Part shown: one piece after another, positions 26,586 to 34,688 of the stretch | Layout of the letters: the number at the start of each line of letters is the position of its first letter | Position numbering within the stretch: position 1 is the stretch's first letter | NCBI RefSeq assembly: GCF_042675915.1 | Contig: NZ_JBHTKL010000006.1 | Coordinates: 62,001 to 126,000, forward strand | DNA length: 64,000 nt | Direction: 5' to 3' | Source: Thalassobacillus_A hwangdonensis | GTDB taxonomy: Bacteria > Bacillota > Bacilli > Bacillales > Halobacillaceae | Notes under the pieces: model-generated | What the model was told of the DNA's origin: nothing | What the model saw: only the letters and a program-made list of their open reading frames with translations | The model's database searches: none | Position numbers and translations under genes: made by a program

Positions 26586-26885
26586 CTATAGTAAATTTCC
26601 TAATGGACCAAGATCGATATTCAAATCTTCGTCTTCCAGGTCAAAAATTCCCTTCAGTTCATCCATTTTTATTTCAAGATTTTGAAGAGCGACGCCGAGA
26701 TTTTCGATTTGCTCATCGGATAACGTCCCGCCTTCCACTCTTCGCATGGCGTGTCGTTCCACGAGCTGTCTAAGCAACTCGATTACCGTCAGCACAAGCT
26801 GCGCCAATCCCTGTTCCGCACCTTCCGGGTCCAAATTGATGCGGCCGGATTGTACTGGTCTCTTATCAAGATCCTGCTGTGGCAT
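26586..26885 (-). CDS. gvpK: Gas vesicle protein GvpK
   Basis: A 99-residue protein with the GvpK signature RINLDPEGAEQGLAQLVLTVIELLRQLVERHAMRRV near residues 15-50 and DEQIENLGVAL further on. GvpK is an essential accessory protein in vesicle assembly; its molecular action is not settled. ATG 26885 follows AAGGAGGG and overlaps the end of gvpS by 20 bases, so the two are translationally coupled. Confidence 0.93.
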   Translation of the reverse strand: MPQQDLDKRPVQSGRINLDPEGAEQGLAQLVLTVIELLRQLVERHAMRRVEGGTLSDEQIENLGVALQNLEIKMDELKGIFDLEDEDLNIDLGPLGNLL

Positions 26886-27126
26886 GCTGCAATCCCTCCT
26901 TCTCCAGATCGAATTGATCCGATGATAGACTGCGGCGAGTCTGTTCATTCGCCTGAGCCAATGTTTCAACTGCTGAAATGAGCAGTCGCAAATCCAAGTA
27001 GACGAGGTCTACACCTGCAATGGATATGATGAGATCACCCTTGATTGCAACACCTTTATCAAGGACGACATCAAGAATATCAAGCAATGAAACTTCCTTA
27101 CTTTCAATCGATTGTCGATTCGTCAC
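26866..27126 (-). CDS. gvpS: Gas vesicle protein GvpS
   Basis: An 86-residue GvpA-family paralogue with VSLLDILDVVLDKGVAIKGDLIISIAGVDLVYLDLRLLISAVETL, the GvpS variant of the GvpA/J/M fold. A GTG at 27126, eight bases after AAAGGAG, is the best start; an ATG two codons upstream is too close to that ribosome site. It follows gvpL by 13 bases. In Bacillus clusters GvpS may take the place of archaeal GvpM as a minor shell or nucleation component; that equivalence is inference. Confidence 0.88.
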   Translation of the reverse strand: MTNRQSIESKEVSLLDILDVVLDKGVAIKGDLIISIAGVDLVYLDLRLLISAVETLAQANEQTRRSLSSDQFDLEKEGLQHATAGS

Positions 27127-27139
27127 CTTCATCTCTCCT

Positions 27140-27931
27140 TTATTGCAGGCTCGCAAAGTGGTAAGGTGGCCATGGTCCGGTAACTTCGAATTTCCAGCCA
27201 CGATCTCCCCACTTTTCTTTCCAGGATTCCAGATGCTTTGCAACTTCTTCCACCTGTTCCTTTGAGAACAGATAGACACTGTTCCAGTTCATCGCTTCAT
27301 TTTTGCCTGTCACATCTTTTCCCCACGTCTTCTTCACACTGCTCTCAACCGCCAGATCATCCAGTGTGTCATGGATGGCATAGCAAAGACGATCTTTCTC
27401 TTTATCCATTTCTTCTTTCATCCATTGGTCCAGCTTTTTTTTTGCAAAGAACTGTTTACCAGGGGAAAGGTTTTCAATTTCAGCTTTTTTCTCCTCTATG
27501 ATTGAATTGTGATGGGCAAAAGCCTCTTCCCACTTTTCGTCATCACAATATATTTTCAGGTTCCATTCCTGCTTACCGTCAAGCCGGGATAATGAATGTA
27601 TAAATGCTTGTTTCTTTGGCTCGACTGTTGCTCGTAAACTTGTTTCAGATTGATAGATGGTGCAAAATTTCATCGGTATGACTGGACCTTCCTCATTCAA
27701 TTTGTCCAATGCTTCGTGATGATGAAAGGCTTTTTCATGCAGCCACTCGACGTTATTTACCTTTTCTTCCAGCTTCTCCTCGTTGTATTCAAACTCATCC
27801 AATGAACAAACGACCGCTTTCATCCCATCTAAATGAAGACAGTATGCATCTTTTTCTCCATCCAGTCCTTTGAATGGAGCAACGTCTCTTGATTCAGGGA
27901 TGATGCCGTACAGATAAATAAGGTGTTCCAT
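27140..27931 (-). CDS. gvpL: Gas vesicle protein GvpL (GvpF/L family)
   Basis: A 263-residue GvpF/L protein: IYLYGIIPES at the N-terminus, VIPMKFCTIYQSE near residue 90 and the C-terminal FEVTGPWPPYHF that closes the second ferredoxin-like domain. Members bind GvpA monomers and other accessory proteins during nucleation. It is the second GvpF/L paralogue in the operon, separated from gvpF by gvpG, as in B. megaterium. ATG 27931 follows AGGAAAGG. Confidence 0.93.
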   Translation of the reverse strand: MEHLIYLYGIIPESRDVAPFKGLDGEKDAYCLHLDGMKAVVCSLDEFEYNEEKLEEKVNNVEWLHEKAFHHHEALDKLNEEGPVIPMKFCTIYQSETSLRATVEPKKQAFIHSLSRLDGKQEWNLKIYCDDEKWEEAFAHHNSIIEEKKAEIENLSPGKQFFAKKKLDQWMKEEMDKEKDRLCYAIHDTLDDLAVESSVKKTWGKDVTGKNEAMNWNSVYLFSKEQVEEVAKHLESWKEKWGDRGWKFEVTGPWPPYHFASLQ

Positions 27932-27941
27932 GATCCTTTCC

Positions 27942-28199
27942 TCATTTCTCTCGATTGATTTCTGCGTTTAACTGTTCCATCTCCAACTGTTTTGCTACTT
28001 CGTATCGTTCCATAAGCTCCTCTTCCTTGGCTTCAAACGCTTCATCTGACAGATCTCCCAGCTCATGCATCATTTGCAGCTGAGCTAGTTTCTTCTGAAT
28101 ATGTTCGATGTCATAAAGCTCTTTATCCACTTCTTCTTTCACTTTTCCCCCGACTTTGATTAGGAGGTTGAAAGGAGACATAACGAGTTTATGAATCAT
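27942..28199 (-). CDS. gvpG: Gas vesicle protein GvpG
   Basis: An 85-residue, mostly alpha-helical, charged protein. The N-terminus MIHKLVMSPFNLLIKVGGKVKEEV followed by ELYDIEHIQKKLAQLQMMHELG and a Glu-rich coiled coil is typical of GvpG. It acts with GvpF/L in nucleation. Its ATG at 28199 overlaps the gvpF stop (ATGA) and has GGAGG eight bases upstream. Confidence 0.92.
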   Translation of the reverse strand: MIHKLVMSPFNLLIKVGGKVKEEVDKELYDIEHIQKKLAQLQMMHELGDLSDEAFEAKEEELMERYEVAKQLEMEQLNAEINREK

Positions 28200-28960
28200 G
28201 TCGGTTCCTCCACTTTCATGCGGATATTGATAAAATTGTAGGCAGGCCAAGGTCCTGTATATTTGAAGTCAACTTTATCCTCCCACTGATCGTGGATCGA
28301 ATTGACCAGTTCATCAAACGTCTCTTCTGCGGAGCGATCAACTAGAAATGCAGCATTCATAAGCATCTTTTCACTTATCGGATCGTTTAACTTTGCCGCA
28401 TCCGCCTGTTGACTCAATGGTTGATAGATTTCATCATTCATCTGTCCTTGAAGGTCCTGGAAGAATTTATTGGCCATTTCACCTAATTGAATCCGGTCGT
28501 AATAGGAAGCCTCTTTTGATTTTCCCTGCATCGCCTGTTTTTTCTTGGTCATGGAAGGGTTCTTCTCCACTTCGGACTCGAGCCAAGATTTCTTCGCAAT
28601 CACTTTCAGCCCAAGCTCCACTTTTCCACGTATTTTCGGGAAAATTTCACTGAATTGTGGATAAAGGCTTTCCAACAGCTTTTCGACATCTTCAACAGAC
28701 TGAAACACGTTCCCGAAGCTGATTGGAATGACCGCATCATAATGAGGCATCAGCTGGTTGATCACCTTTTGATGCATCATAAGATTTTCTTTTTTCGGAT
28801 GATAGATTTTCATTGGCACTTCCGCCACGATCATTGCCGCATCCTTGTGGGAAATAGTGAAAATCTCACGTTCTTTCCCTTCCATCTCGATCGGTTCCAA
28901 ATCCGGGGTTTCTGTTGTCTGGACGCCACAAAATACATAAATGCCAGTTTGATTACTCAT
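28196..28960 (-). CDS. gvpF: Gas vesicle protein GvpF (GvpF/L family)
   Basis: A 254-residue GvpF/L protein with GIYVFCGVQT at the N-terminus, AVIPISFGNVF near residue 75, and the closing FKYTGPWPAYNFI motif shared with GvpL. GvpF binds GvpA and is thought to keep it soluble before assembly. It starts 15 bases after the gvpR stop; in B. megaterium gvpN sits between these two genes and is absent here. Confidence 0.92.
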   Translation of the reverse strand: MSNQTGIYVFCGVQTTETPDLEPIEMEGKEREIFTISHKDAAMIVAEVPMKIYHPKKENLMMHQKVINQLMPHYDAVIPISFGNVFQSVEDVEKLLESLYPQFSEIFPKIRGKVELGLKVIAKKSWLESEVEKNPSMTKKKQAMQGKSKEASYYDRIQLGEMANKFFQDLQGQMNDEIYQPLSQQADAAKLNDPISEKMLMNAAFLVDRSAEETFDELVNSIHDQWEDKVDFKYTGPWPAYNFINIRMKVEEPT

Positions 28961-28975
28961 CCTTTATTCCTCCAT

Positions 28976-29251
28976 CTATTCCTGTTCTTCAAGCGCACTG
29001 CGGTATCTCATATGAGTACGATTGTAGGAAGTGATTTCCTGGTCTTCATCTACGTGTACCTCGTACACACCAAGCATTTCATCCTTTGCATAGCGCTTCA
29101 TATATTCCTTTTCTTCCGTCACCTCGATGGTGATCTTCCATCCACCATCTTCTTTCGTTTCCACCCCAGTCACTTTATAAGGGGGAGCAATATACTTCTC
29201 GAAAAACTCTTTTACCTGATCGACCACTTCCATGATTTTCACGGGATTCAT
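28976..29251 (-). CDS. gvpR: Gas vesicle protein GvpR (GvpO family)
   Basis: A 91-residue GvpO-family protein: PPYKVTGVETKEDGGWKITIEVTEEKEYMKRYAKDEMLGVYEV is the family core, ending with YNRTHMRYRSA. In Bacillus clusters the gene is called gvpR. ATG 29251 agrees in length with what I recall of the B. megaterium protein; a GTG at 29242 has a better-placed ribosome site (GGTGAT) and would remove three residues. It is an accessory protein of uncertain function. Confidence 0.88.
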   Translation of the reverse strand: MNPVKIMEVVDQVKEFFEKYIAPPYKVTGVETKEDGGWKITIEVTEEKEYMKRYAKDEMLGVYEVHVDEDQEITSYNRTHMRYRSALEEQE

Positions 29252-29309
29252 CACCTTCGTAAAAATAGATTTGGAGCAGGGTCAGCTCACTGAGTGACCC
29301 TTTCTCCTA

Positions 29310-29567
29310 TTAGATAGATAGTCTGCTGCGTTCGTTTTCCTGATTTTCCAGACCTTGATTTTCATAATCATCGCGAAGCAATCCGACTGCTTCTGCATAT
29401 CTCAACCAAGTATCAACACTGGCAATTACGACACGTGCCTCAACGGTAATCAATTCGATACCCACAAGTGATACACGTGCGAAAGCGTCAATAACAACGC
29501 CTTTATCCAAAATACGATCGACAACATCTGCCAGACTTGAACTATCTCCGGTTTTCTTTACTGCCAT
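29310..29567 (-). CDS. gvpB: Major gas vesicle structural protein GvpB (GvpA family)
   Basis: An 85-residue GvpA-family shell protein. SSSLADVVDRILDKGVVIDAF, ARVSLVGIELITVEARVVIASV and DTWLRYAEAVGLL are the core helix-strand-strand-helix segments that build the ribbed gas-permeable wall. ATG 29567 follows AAGGAGAG; earlier in-frame ATGs overlap that ribosome site. It is the only GvpA-type main shell gene in the window, where B. megaterium has both gvpA and gvpB. About 58 bases separate it from gvpR. Confidence 0.94.
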   Translation of the reverse strand: MAVKKTGDSSSLADVVDRILDKGVVIDAFARVSLVGIELITVEARVVIASVDTWLRYAEAVGLLRDDYENQGLENQENERSRLSI

Positions 29568-29581
29568 TCTCATTCTCTCCT

Positions 29582-30061
29582 TCACTTAGATGGGATTGTC
29601 TTTACTGCACTAGGCTTCTTCACGTCTTCGTACCCTTTGATTTGCGTCGAGCTTTTCACGTTGGAATAGCTCTTTATTTGATCGACCCCTTTGATGGAAC
29701 GATCATCATCTCCGATTTTCGATTGAAAGGATTCTCCCGCTTCTTTAAACTTCTTCAATTTCTCTCGGGCCTTCAGCAAGGACTCTTGTACGTTATCCCT
29801 TAACTCTTCTGCCTTGGAATGTACTTTATTCTCCAACTGATCCTGCGCAGCATCCGCTTTCGAATGAATACGATCTTCTGCCTTCGACTGCATATAGTCG
29901 ACCATCTGATCTTTCGCTTCACTCTGCATATCATCCGTCAGGTCGCTGTCCTTTTTAAAACCTCTCTTAATCAGCTGTGCGGAGGATTTAACCCCTTCTT
30001 TCGCTTTGTCCTTCCAATCGGAAATCTTCTCTCTAGGATCATTTTCGTTGTTCGTACTCAA
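29582..30061 (-). CDS. gvpQ: Gas vesicle protein GvpQ-like, first gene of the gvp operon
   Basis: A 159-residue, very hydrophilic, helical protein rich in Lys, Asp and Ser. KAKEGVKSSAQLIKRGF near residue 20 matches Bacillus GvpQ; the middle consists of amphipathic stretches with repeated AEDRIHSKADAAQ and NKVHSKAEELRD units. The end has short KGVDQIKSY, TQIKGYEDVKKP repeats. A TTG at 30061 with AAAGGAGGG upstream is the start. GvpQ is one of the Bacillus-only gvp genes and was not needed for vesicles in the B. megaterium minimal cluster. GvpP is an alternative name, since the two are easy to confuse. Confidence 0.7.
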   Translation of the reverse strand: MSTNNENDPREKISDWKDKAKEGVKSSAQLIKRGFKKDSDLTDDMQSEAKDQMVDYMQSKAEDRIHSKADAAQDQLENKVHSKAEELRDNVQESLLKAREKLKKFKEAGESFQSKIGDDDRSIKGVDQIKSYSNVKSSTQIKGYEDVKKPSAVKTIPSK

Positions 30062-30130
30062 ACGATCCCTCCTTTACTTGCAACAATCAGCAGGCACATC
30101 CATCAGCGAAATGGCTGCTTGTTCGATTGG

Positions 30131-30155
30131 ATTCCCTTATTCAGCTTTTAAAAAC
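30131..30155 (-). promoter_or_regulatory. Candidate SigB-type promoter of the gvp operon
   Basis: On the minus strand GTTTTT, 13 bases, GGGAAT resembles the SigB consensus (GTTTAA, N13-14, GGGTAT). It would start transcription about 60 bases before gvpQ. The rest of 30062-30395 holds no gene I can support. Confidence 0.35.
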
Positions 30156-30395
30156 TATGCTGAAATACCTAAAAGCAAATTATTGGAAGATGGTACCAGG
30201 ATTGTAATAAAACCAAGGAGGAAGAGTGACTGGCATTATTGGAAAACGAAGGTAACGTAGGATAAAAAATTACAACTGTTACAGATTCATTATTTCAAAA
30301 AAATCCTGAATTTTTTTATAGAAAAGGTTGAGATATACGAAATTGGTACTATATACGTTGGAGTAAATTGCTCAATCATAAATCATGATTGGTAC

Positions 30396-30436
30396 AAAAA
30401 AGGCAGCACCCACGAATAGTAGGGTGCTGCCTTTTC
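30396..30436 (-). terminator. Terminator of the first paaK gene
   Basis: A perfect 12-bp stem (AAGGCAGCACCC with GGGTGCTGCCTT, 10-base loop) is followed on the minus strand by a T run. It begins two bases after the paaK stop codon. Confidence 0.9.
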
Positions 30437-30437
30437 A

Positions 30438-31763
30438 TTAAACTTCTACTGTTTCTTTGGTGCGGTCGATGATGCGTACCGCTTTTCCTTGAGAGCGAGG
30501 GATCATTTTCGGCTTATGAACCTTCACATCCACGCTGATCAGGCATCTGCTTTTCATGATTCGCTGAATCTCTTTTACCAAATCTCTCACTTCTTCATGC
30601 TCCATGTCCCTGTTGATTTCATAATAAAAATTATCATCCACTTCCACCTGCAGTTCGACGTGCTGCATCGTTCCTTTCTTAGTCAAGTGCAATTGATAGT
30701 GCGGAACAATCCCATCCACAGATAGCAGGTAATGTTCAATTTCAGACGGGAAAACATTTACACCGCGGATGATCAGCATATCATCGATACGACCTTTCAC
30801 GCGCGACATTTTCAAGGTAGTCCTTCCACATTTGCACTTTCCGCGCTGGATGGATGCGATATCTCCTGAACGATAGCGGATGACCGGAAAAGCCTCTTTC
30901 GTCAAGCTTGTGAAAACCAGTTCACCATCCTGTCCATCCGGCACAGGTTCCAATATATCCGGATCGATGACTTCTACAAAGAAATGATCTTCAGCGATGT
31001 GCAGCCCGTCCTGCGCTTCATGACATTCCATTGCTACACCTGGACCCATTACTTCACTCAATCCGTAAATATCACATGCTTTAATATCGAATTTCTCTTC
31101 AAGGGTCCGCCTCATCTCTTCGGACCATGGCTCTGCTCCGAATATTCCGTACTTCAACGCAGTTTTCCTCGGATCCTTCCCGTCTTCCTCCATTTGTTCT
31201 GCAATATTCAAAAGGTAGGATGGGGTACCACATATGACAGTTGGTTTAAAATCTTCAATCAGCGTGATTTGTCGCCCAGTATTTCCACCTGAAATCGGAA
31301 CGGTGGCCATTCCAAGCGCTTCACTTCCATAATGAAGACCCAGCCCTCCAGTGAACAGGCCATATCCATATGCATTATGAAGGATTTCTCCAGGTCCTCC
31401 TCCAGCAATTGCAATCGCTCTTGCTACAAGATCTCCCCACATTTCAATATCGGTTTTCGTATAACCGACGACGGTAGGTTTCCCACTTGTACCGGAAGAA
31501 GCATGGATGCGAACGAGCTCCTTCTGTTCGACTGCGAACAGGCCGAACGGGTAATGTGCACGAAGGTCGGATTTTTTCATAAAAGGTAAGTTACGTAAAT
31601 CATCCAGTGACCGGATATCGTCTGGGGATATTCCAGCATCATCAAATCTCTCTCTATGAAAACGGACATTTTCATACACGTTTCCTATCGTCTTTTTGAG
31701 GCGCTTCAACTGTACTTCCTGCATTTCTTCTTTGGAAGCGGTTTCAATTTGATGCAAAATCAC
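30438..31763 (-). CDS. paaK: Phenylacetate-CoA ligase (first copy)
   Basis: A 441-residue AMP-forming ligase of the PaaK type, which activates phenylacetate or a related aromatic acid to its CoA thioester. The ATP-binding loop HASSGTSGKPTVVGYT is near residue 90, and YGLSEVMGPG near 235, YRSGDI and the Cys-x-Cys of GKCKCGRTT near 330 and KGRIDDMLIIRGVNVFPSEIE are family hallmarks. A GTG at 31763 with AAGGAGG nine bases upstream aligns exactly with the second copy (49185-50510), to which it is very similar throughout; a longer in-frame extension is not family-like. It is monocistronic with its own promoter and terminator. Confidence 0.93.
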   Translation of the reverse strand: MILHQIETASKEEMQEVQLKRLKKTIGNVYENVRFHRERFDDAGISPDDIRSLDDLRNLPFMKKSDLRAHYPFGLFAVEQKELVRIHASSGTSGKPTVVGYTKTDIEMWGDLVARAIAIAGGGPGEILHNAYGYGLFTGGLGLHYGSEALGMATVPISGGNTGRQITLIEDFKPTVICGTPSYLLNIAEQMEEDGKDPRKTALKYGIFGAEPWSEEMRRTLEEKFDIKACDIYGLSEVMGPGVAMECHEAQDGLHIAEDHFFVEVIDPDILEPVPDGQDGELVFTSLTKEAFPVIRYRSGDIASIQRGKCKCGRTTLKMSRVKGRIDDMLIIRGVNVFPSEIEHYLLSVDGIVPHYQLHLTKKGTMQHVELQVEVDDNFYYEINRDMEHEEVRDLVKEIQRIMKSRCLISVDVKVHKPKMIPRSQGKAVRIIDRTKETVEV

Positions 31764-31850
31764 TTTGAATTCCTCCTTGAACTCATGAATGATAGCTAGG
31801 AATGTTATTTGATATATTAATATAACGAAAATAGGACGGATAGTATGTAC

Positions 31851-31895
31851 AGTGTTATTAACACTTAATGTAATGGGAAAATAGTGGAAAGTCAA
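31851..31895 (-). promoter_or_regulatory. SigA promoter of the first paaK with a palindromic operator candidate
   Basis: On the minus strand TTGACT (31890-31895), 17 bases, TACATT (31867-31872). Directly downstream, over the likely start point, lies a perfect 15-bp palindrome AGTGTTATTAACACT (31851-31865), a plausible repressor operator. The regulator is not visible in the window. Confidence 0.6.
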
Positions 31896-31956
31896 TGTGT
31901 AATGAAAATTTTCAGAATAAATACCTATGAACATAACGCAGCATCACTCCACCGCA

Positions 31957-32011
31957 TTAACGTAAGTGGGGACAGTCCCTCAGCGCTTTAAAGCGCTGAG
32001 GGACTGTCCCC
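31957..32011 (+). repeat. Palindromic repeat element, copy 1
   Basis: A perfect 44-bp palindrome (31968-32011, arms of 22 bp from GGGGACAGTCCCTCA to the central TTTAAA) with an asymmetric left foot TTAACGTAAGT. The same unit recurs at 34689-34749 in the opposite orientation. The copy overlaps the 3' end of the histidine kinase gene, whose stop codon lies in its centre. It may also act as a transcription stop. Confidence 0.85.
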
Positions 32012-33370
32012 TGTCGGTAGATGGACGGTGAAGGTGCTGCCTTCGTCTTCTTTACTTGAAAGATGGATGTGACCGTTATGGTTCTCCACCAGTTGTCTGG
32101 CGATGGATAAGCCAAGTCCAGTGCCTCCGGTAGCTCTTGAACGGTTTTTATCGACGCGGTAGAACCTGTCAAAAATCTTGTCCTGATCTTCTTCAGGAAT
32201 TCCGATACCCGTGTCGGAGATCTGAAGTACAGCTTTTTCACCGTTGTCGTACAAACTGATACGAATTTTGCCTTCCTCCGTATAGCGAATCGCATTTTCA
32301 AGCAGGATCACCGCGATCTGGCGAATTTGATCTTTGTCCCCATCCACACATACCTGTTCCTCTATATGCTTTTCAAACTTCACATGATCCCTCGGTTGGA
32401 ATTGTTCCACTGCTTCTCTCACCAATATGCTTAAATCCACTTTTTCCCTACGTATCTGTTGATGTTCATTTCTTGCGATCATTAACATTTGTTCCATCAT
32501 CCGCTCCATGCGGTCACTTTCTTCGCTCAATGCATGGATGGACTGATCAAGCACTTCCAGATCTTTCTTCCCCCACCTTCTGAGCAGGTTCAAATGACCT
32601 CTGAATGAAGTCAATGGTGTACGCAATTCATGCGAAGCATTGGCTACAAAGCTCTTTTCCCTTTCGAATTGGTCTTCGATTTGTTCCAGCAAAGTATTGA
32701 ATTTCGTTCCAAGCTGTTGCAGCTCGTAAGGTTGTCCAGGAACCGGAATCCTTTCATTCAAATCCCCTGTCCCCTTCATCCTTCCGACTGCATCTGTAAT
32801 AGAAAGTAGCGGCTGCAGGCTTTTTTTCGTAAACTGATGAATCAATATGGAACCGACAATGAGACTTGTAAGACCGACAAAGAATAGGATCTGTGCAATA
32901 AGAGTAAGAAACTCCACTTCATCCTCCAAGTGGATGAACAGTGTGTAGGAACTACCTGATCCAGCATTTGCGTCAGTCTTATAGAACAGCCCCTCGTCTT
33001 CATTCCAAATCCAATGGGAGGAACCCAATACTTCCGATTGGTCTTCATCTTCAATCATATCTTCCCAGTCTCTCGATTGCGCGATGGCTTTCCCCTCAAA
33101 TGCAACCTCTACGAAAAAATCAGGGTGATCAGGGTAAAGGACCTCATCCAACGTACTTTGCCAATTCAATTGATTTTCTGTGGTGACATCCTGTAACTTT
33201 TCTTCTACAACTTCCCGTTCGTCCTGTACATTTTGAAAAAGAAAAAAGCTGACACCTATAAGCACAGCGATTCCGATGAGGAGGAGTGCTATAACGAAAT
33301 GCAAACTATACGATTTTGTAAACTGTGTGATCAATGTTCTTTTTCGATGGAAGATTGAGTTATCTTTCAC
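31988..33370 (-). CDS. Sensor histidine kinase (YkoH/ArlS type)
   Basis: A 460-residue membrane kinase: transmembrane helix near residues 25-50, extracytoplasmic sensor region to about 155, second helix, HAMP linker (LQPLLSITDAVGRMKG), HisKA with the phospho-acceptor His in FVANASHELRTPL near 245, and a HATPase domain with N box (AVILLENAIRYT), DTGIGIPEEDQ and GTGLGLSIARQ. GTG 33370 follows GGGGGGAG. The last seven residues, GDSPSAL, and the TAA stop are encoded by the palindromic repeat. It pairs with the response regulator 29 bases upstream; the set resembles B. subtilis YkoG-YkoH with a divergent PepSY gene. Confidence 0.92.
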   Translation of the reverse strand: MKDNSIFHRKRTLITQFTKSYSLHFVIALLLIGIAVLIGVSFFLFQNVQDEREVVEEKLQDVTTENQLNWQSTLDEVLYPDHPDFFVEVAFEGKAIAQSRDWEDMIEDEDQSEVLGSSHWIWNEDEGLFYKTDANAGSGSSYTLFIHLEDEVEFLTLIAQILFFVGLTSLIVGSILIHQFTKKSLQPLLSITDAVGRMKGTGDLNERIPVPGQPYELQQLGTKFNTLLEQIEDQFEREKSFVANASHELRTPLTSFRGHLNLLRRWGKKDLEVLDQSIHALSEESDRMERMMEQMLMIARNEHQQIRREKVDLSILVREAVEQFQPRDHVKFEKHIEEQVCVDGDKDQIRQIAVILLENAIRYTEEGKIRISLYDNGEKAVLQISDTGIGIPEEDQDKIFDRFYRVDKNRSRATGGTGLGLSIARQLVENHNGHIHLSSKEDEGSTFTVHLPTGDSPSAL

Positions 33371-33399
33371 GCATTCTCCCCCCTTTCGACTGTCTGCAA

Positions 33400-34092
33400 T
33401 CAAGTTGTATTCATCATGTATCCGATGCCCCGAACTGTGTGGATCAGTTTCGGTTGGTAATCTCTGTCCAACTTGTTCCTTAAATAGCGGATATACACAT
33501 CGACAACATTCGTTTCACCGGCGAACTCATACCCCCAGACGGCAGACAACAGCCATTCCCGACTAAGCGCTTCCCCTTTGTGCTTCATCAAAAAAACTAA
33601 CAGGTCGAACTCTCTTTGCGTAAGATCAACCGGATTCCCCGCACGTGTGACCTGCCGGCTTTTCAACTGGACGATCAGATCTTCCATCCTTAACAAGTTT
33701 TCATCATTCTCGTCCTTTTTGCTGCCCTGTTGACGGCGAAGCAAGGCACGGATCCGCGCAAGCAATTCTTCAATATCAAACGGTTTGGTGAGATAATCAT
33801 CCGCTCCTCGATCCAGTCCTGCTATTTTGTCGCCGACATAATCTCTGGCAGTAAGCATGATGATTGGAACATCACTCTTCTTTCGGATTCGTCTGCATAC
33901 TTCCAAGCCATCGAGCTTCGGAAGCATCCAATCGAGTAAAATGATGTCCCAGGCCTTCTCTTTGTATGCCTTCATGGCTTCTTCCCCATCGTTAGCGACA
34001 CCGACTTCATAGCCTTCATGTTCAAGCTCCAACCGAACGAATTGTGCTACATTACTTTCATCCTCGACCAGTAAAACAGAAACCTCCGACAC
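33400..34092 (-). CDS. OmpR-family response regulator (YkoG/ArlR type)
   Basis: A 230-residue regulator: receiver domain with VLLVEDE acidic pocket at the N-terminus, phospho-acceptor Asp in IILLDWMLPKLDG near residue 51, Lys in DYLTKPFD near 101, and a C-terminal winged helix (DLTQREFDLLVFLMKH, VVDVYIRYLRNKLD). GTG 34092 lies behind GAGGTGG and gives the family N-terminus VSEVSVLLVED. It probably controls the divergent PepSY gene as well as its own operon, as inferred from position only. Confidence 0.92.
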   Translation of the reverse strand: MSEVSVLLVEDESNVAQFVRLELEHEGYEVGVANDGEEAMKAYKEKAWDIILLDWMLPKLDGLEVCRRIRKKSDVPIIMLTARDYVGDKIAGLDRGADDYLTKPFDIEELLARIRALLRRQQGSKKDENDENLLRMEDLIVQLKSRQVTRAGNPVDLTQREFDLLVFLMKHKGEALSREWLLSAVWGYEFAGETNVVDVYIRYLRNKLDRDYQPKLIHTVRGIGYMMNTT

Positions 34093-34272
34093 TGTAACCA
34101 CCTCGCACAACATTTGTCTATTAATATTCTACCTTCCCTAAAATAGATAATCACTACATATAAAATGAGAATTTGATGAGAGTCTTTTCATGAAATGCTC
34201 ATCATGTCCTCCTTATTAATTTATTTATCACCCGTAAAATAACAAGTGTAGAAATCAATTGGAGGGATAAAC

Positions 34273-34680
34273 ATGAAAATCACAAAAAAAATGATCATCA
34301 TCGGTGCGGTCACTTTGGGTATTGCAGGCGGTTCCTTGCTGCTCGCAGAAACGGACCAGGTAGAAGATGTCTTTGCATCTAGCGATAATCAGAACCAAAG
34401 TCAATTGATCGAGGAAGCGAAGCTATCAGAATCCGAGGCAGAAAAGGTTGCGACAGATAAAGTGTCAGGCGAAGTCGTTGCTACGGAAGTGGAAAAAGAT
34501 GACGGTACAATCGTTTATGAATTCGATATCCGAACCGAGACTGGCGTCACAGAAGTTGAAGTAGACGGCAACACAGGAAAAGTTCTCGATGTTGAGCAGG
34601 ATGATGAAGACGACGAAAACGATGATGACGGAAAAGAAGACCAAGACGATAAAAACGAAAATGAAGACAAGCAAAAGTAA
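34273..34680 (+). CDS. Secreted or membrane-anchored PepSY-domain protein (YkoI-like)
   Basis: A 135-residue protein with an N-terminal signal/anchor (residues 6-26, MIIIGAVTLGIAGGSLLLAE) and one PepSY domain (SESEAEKVATDKVSGEV to VEVDGNTGKVLDVEQ, about 50-105), followed by a tail made almost only of Asp, Glu, Asn and Lys. PepSY domains are thought to inhibit peptidases or sense the cell-surface state. ATG 34273 follows TTGGAGGG. It is divergent from the two-component pair, the arrangement of ykoGH/ykoI in B. subtilis. The repeat element follows nine bases after the stop. Confidence 0.85.
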   Translation: MKITKKMIIIGAVTLGIAGGSLLLAETDQVEDVFASSDNQNQSQLIEEAKLSESEAEKVATDKVSGEVVATEVEKDDGTIVYEFDIRTETGVTEVEVDGNTGKVLDVEQDDEDDENDDDGKEDQDDKNENEDKQK

Positions 34681-34688
34681 GCAGAAAT

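Noticed and set aside
30062..30395. Short plus-strand frames in the gvp upstream region, including a GTG with AAGGAGG upstream that ends after nine codons.
   Set aside because: Too short, without similarity, and opposed to the operon; treated as chance.
31764..31934. An upstream extension of the first paaK gene.
   Set aside because: The second copy starts exactly where GTG 31763 does, and the extension runs across the promoter and operator.
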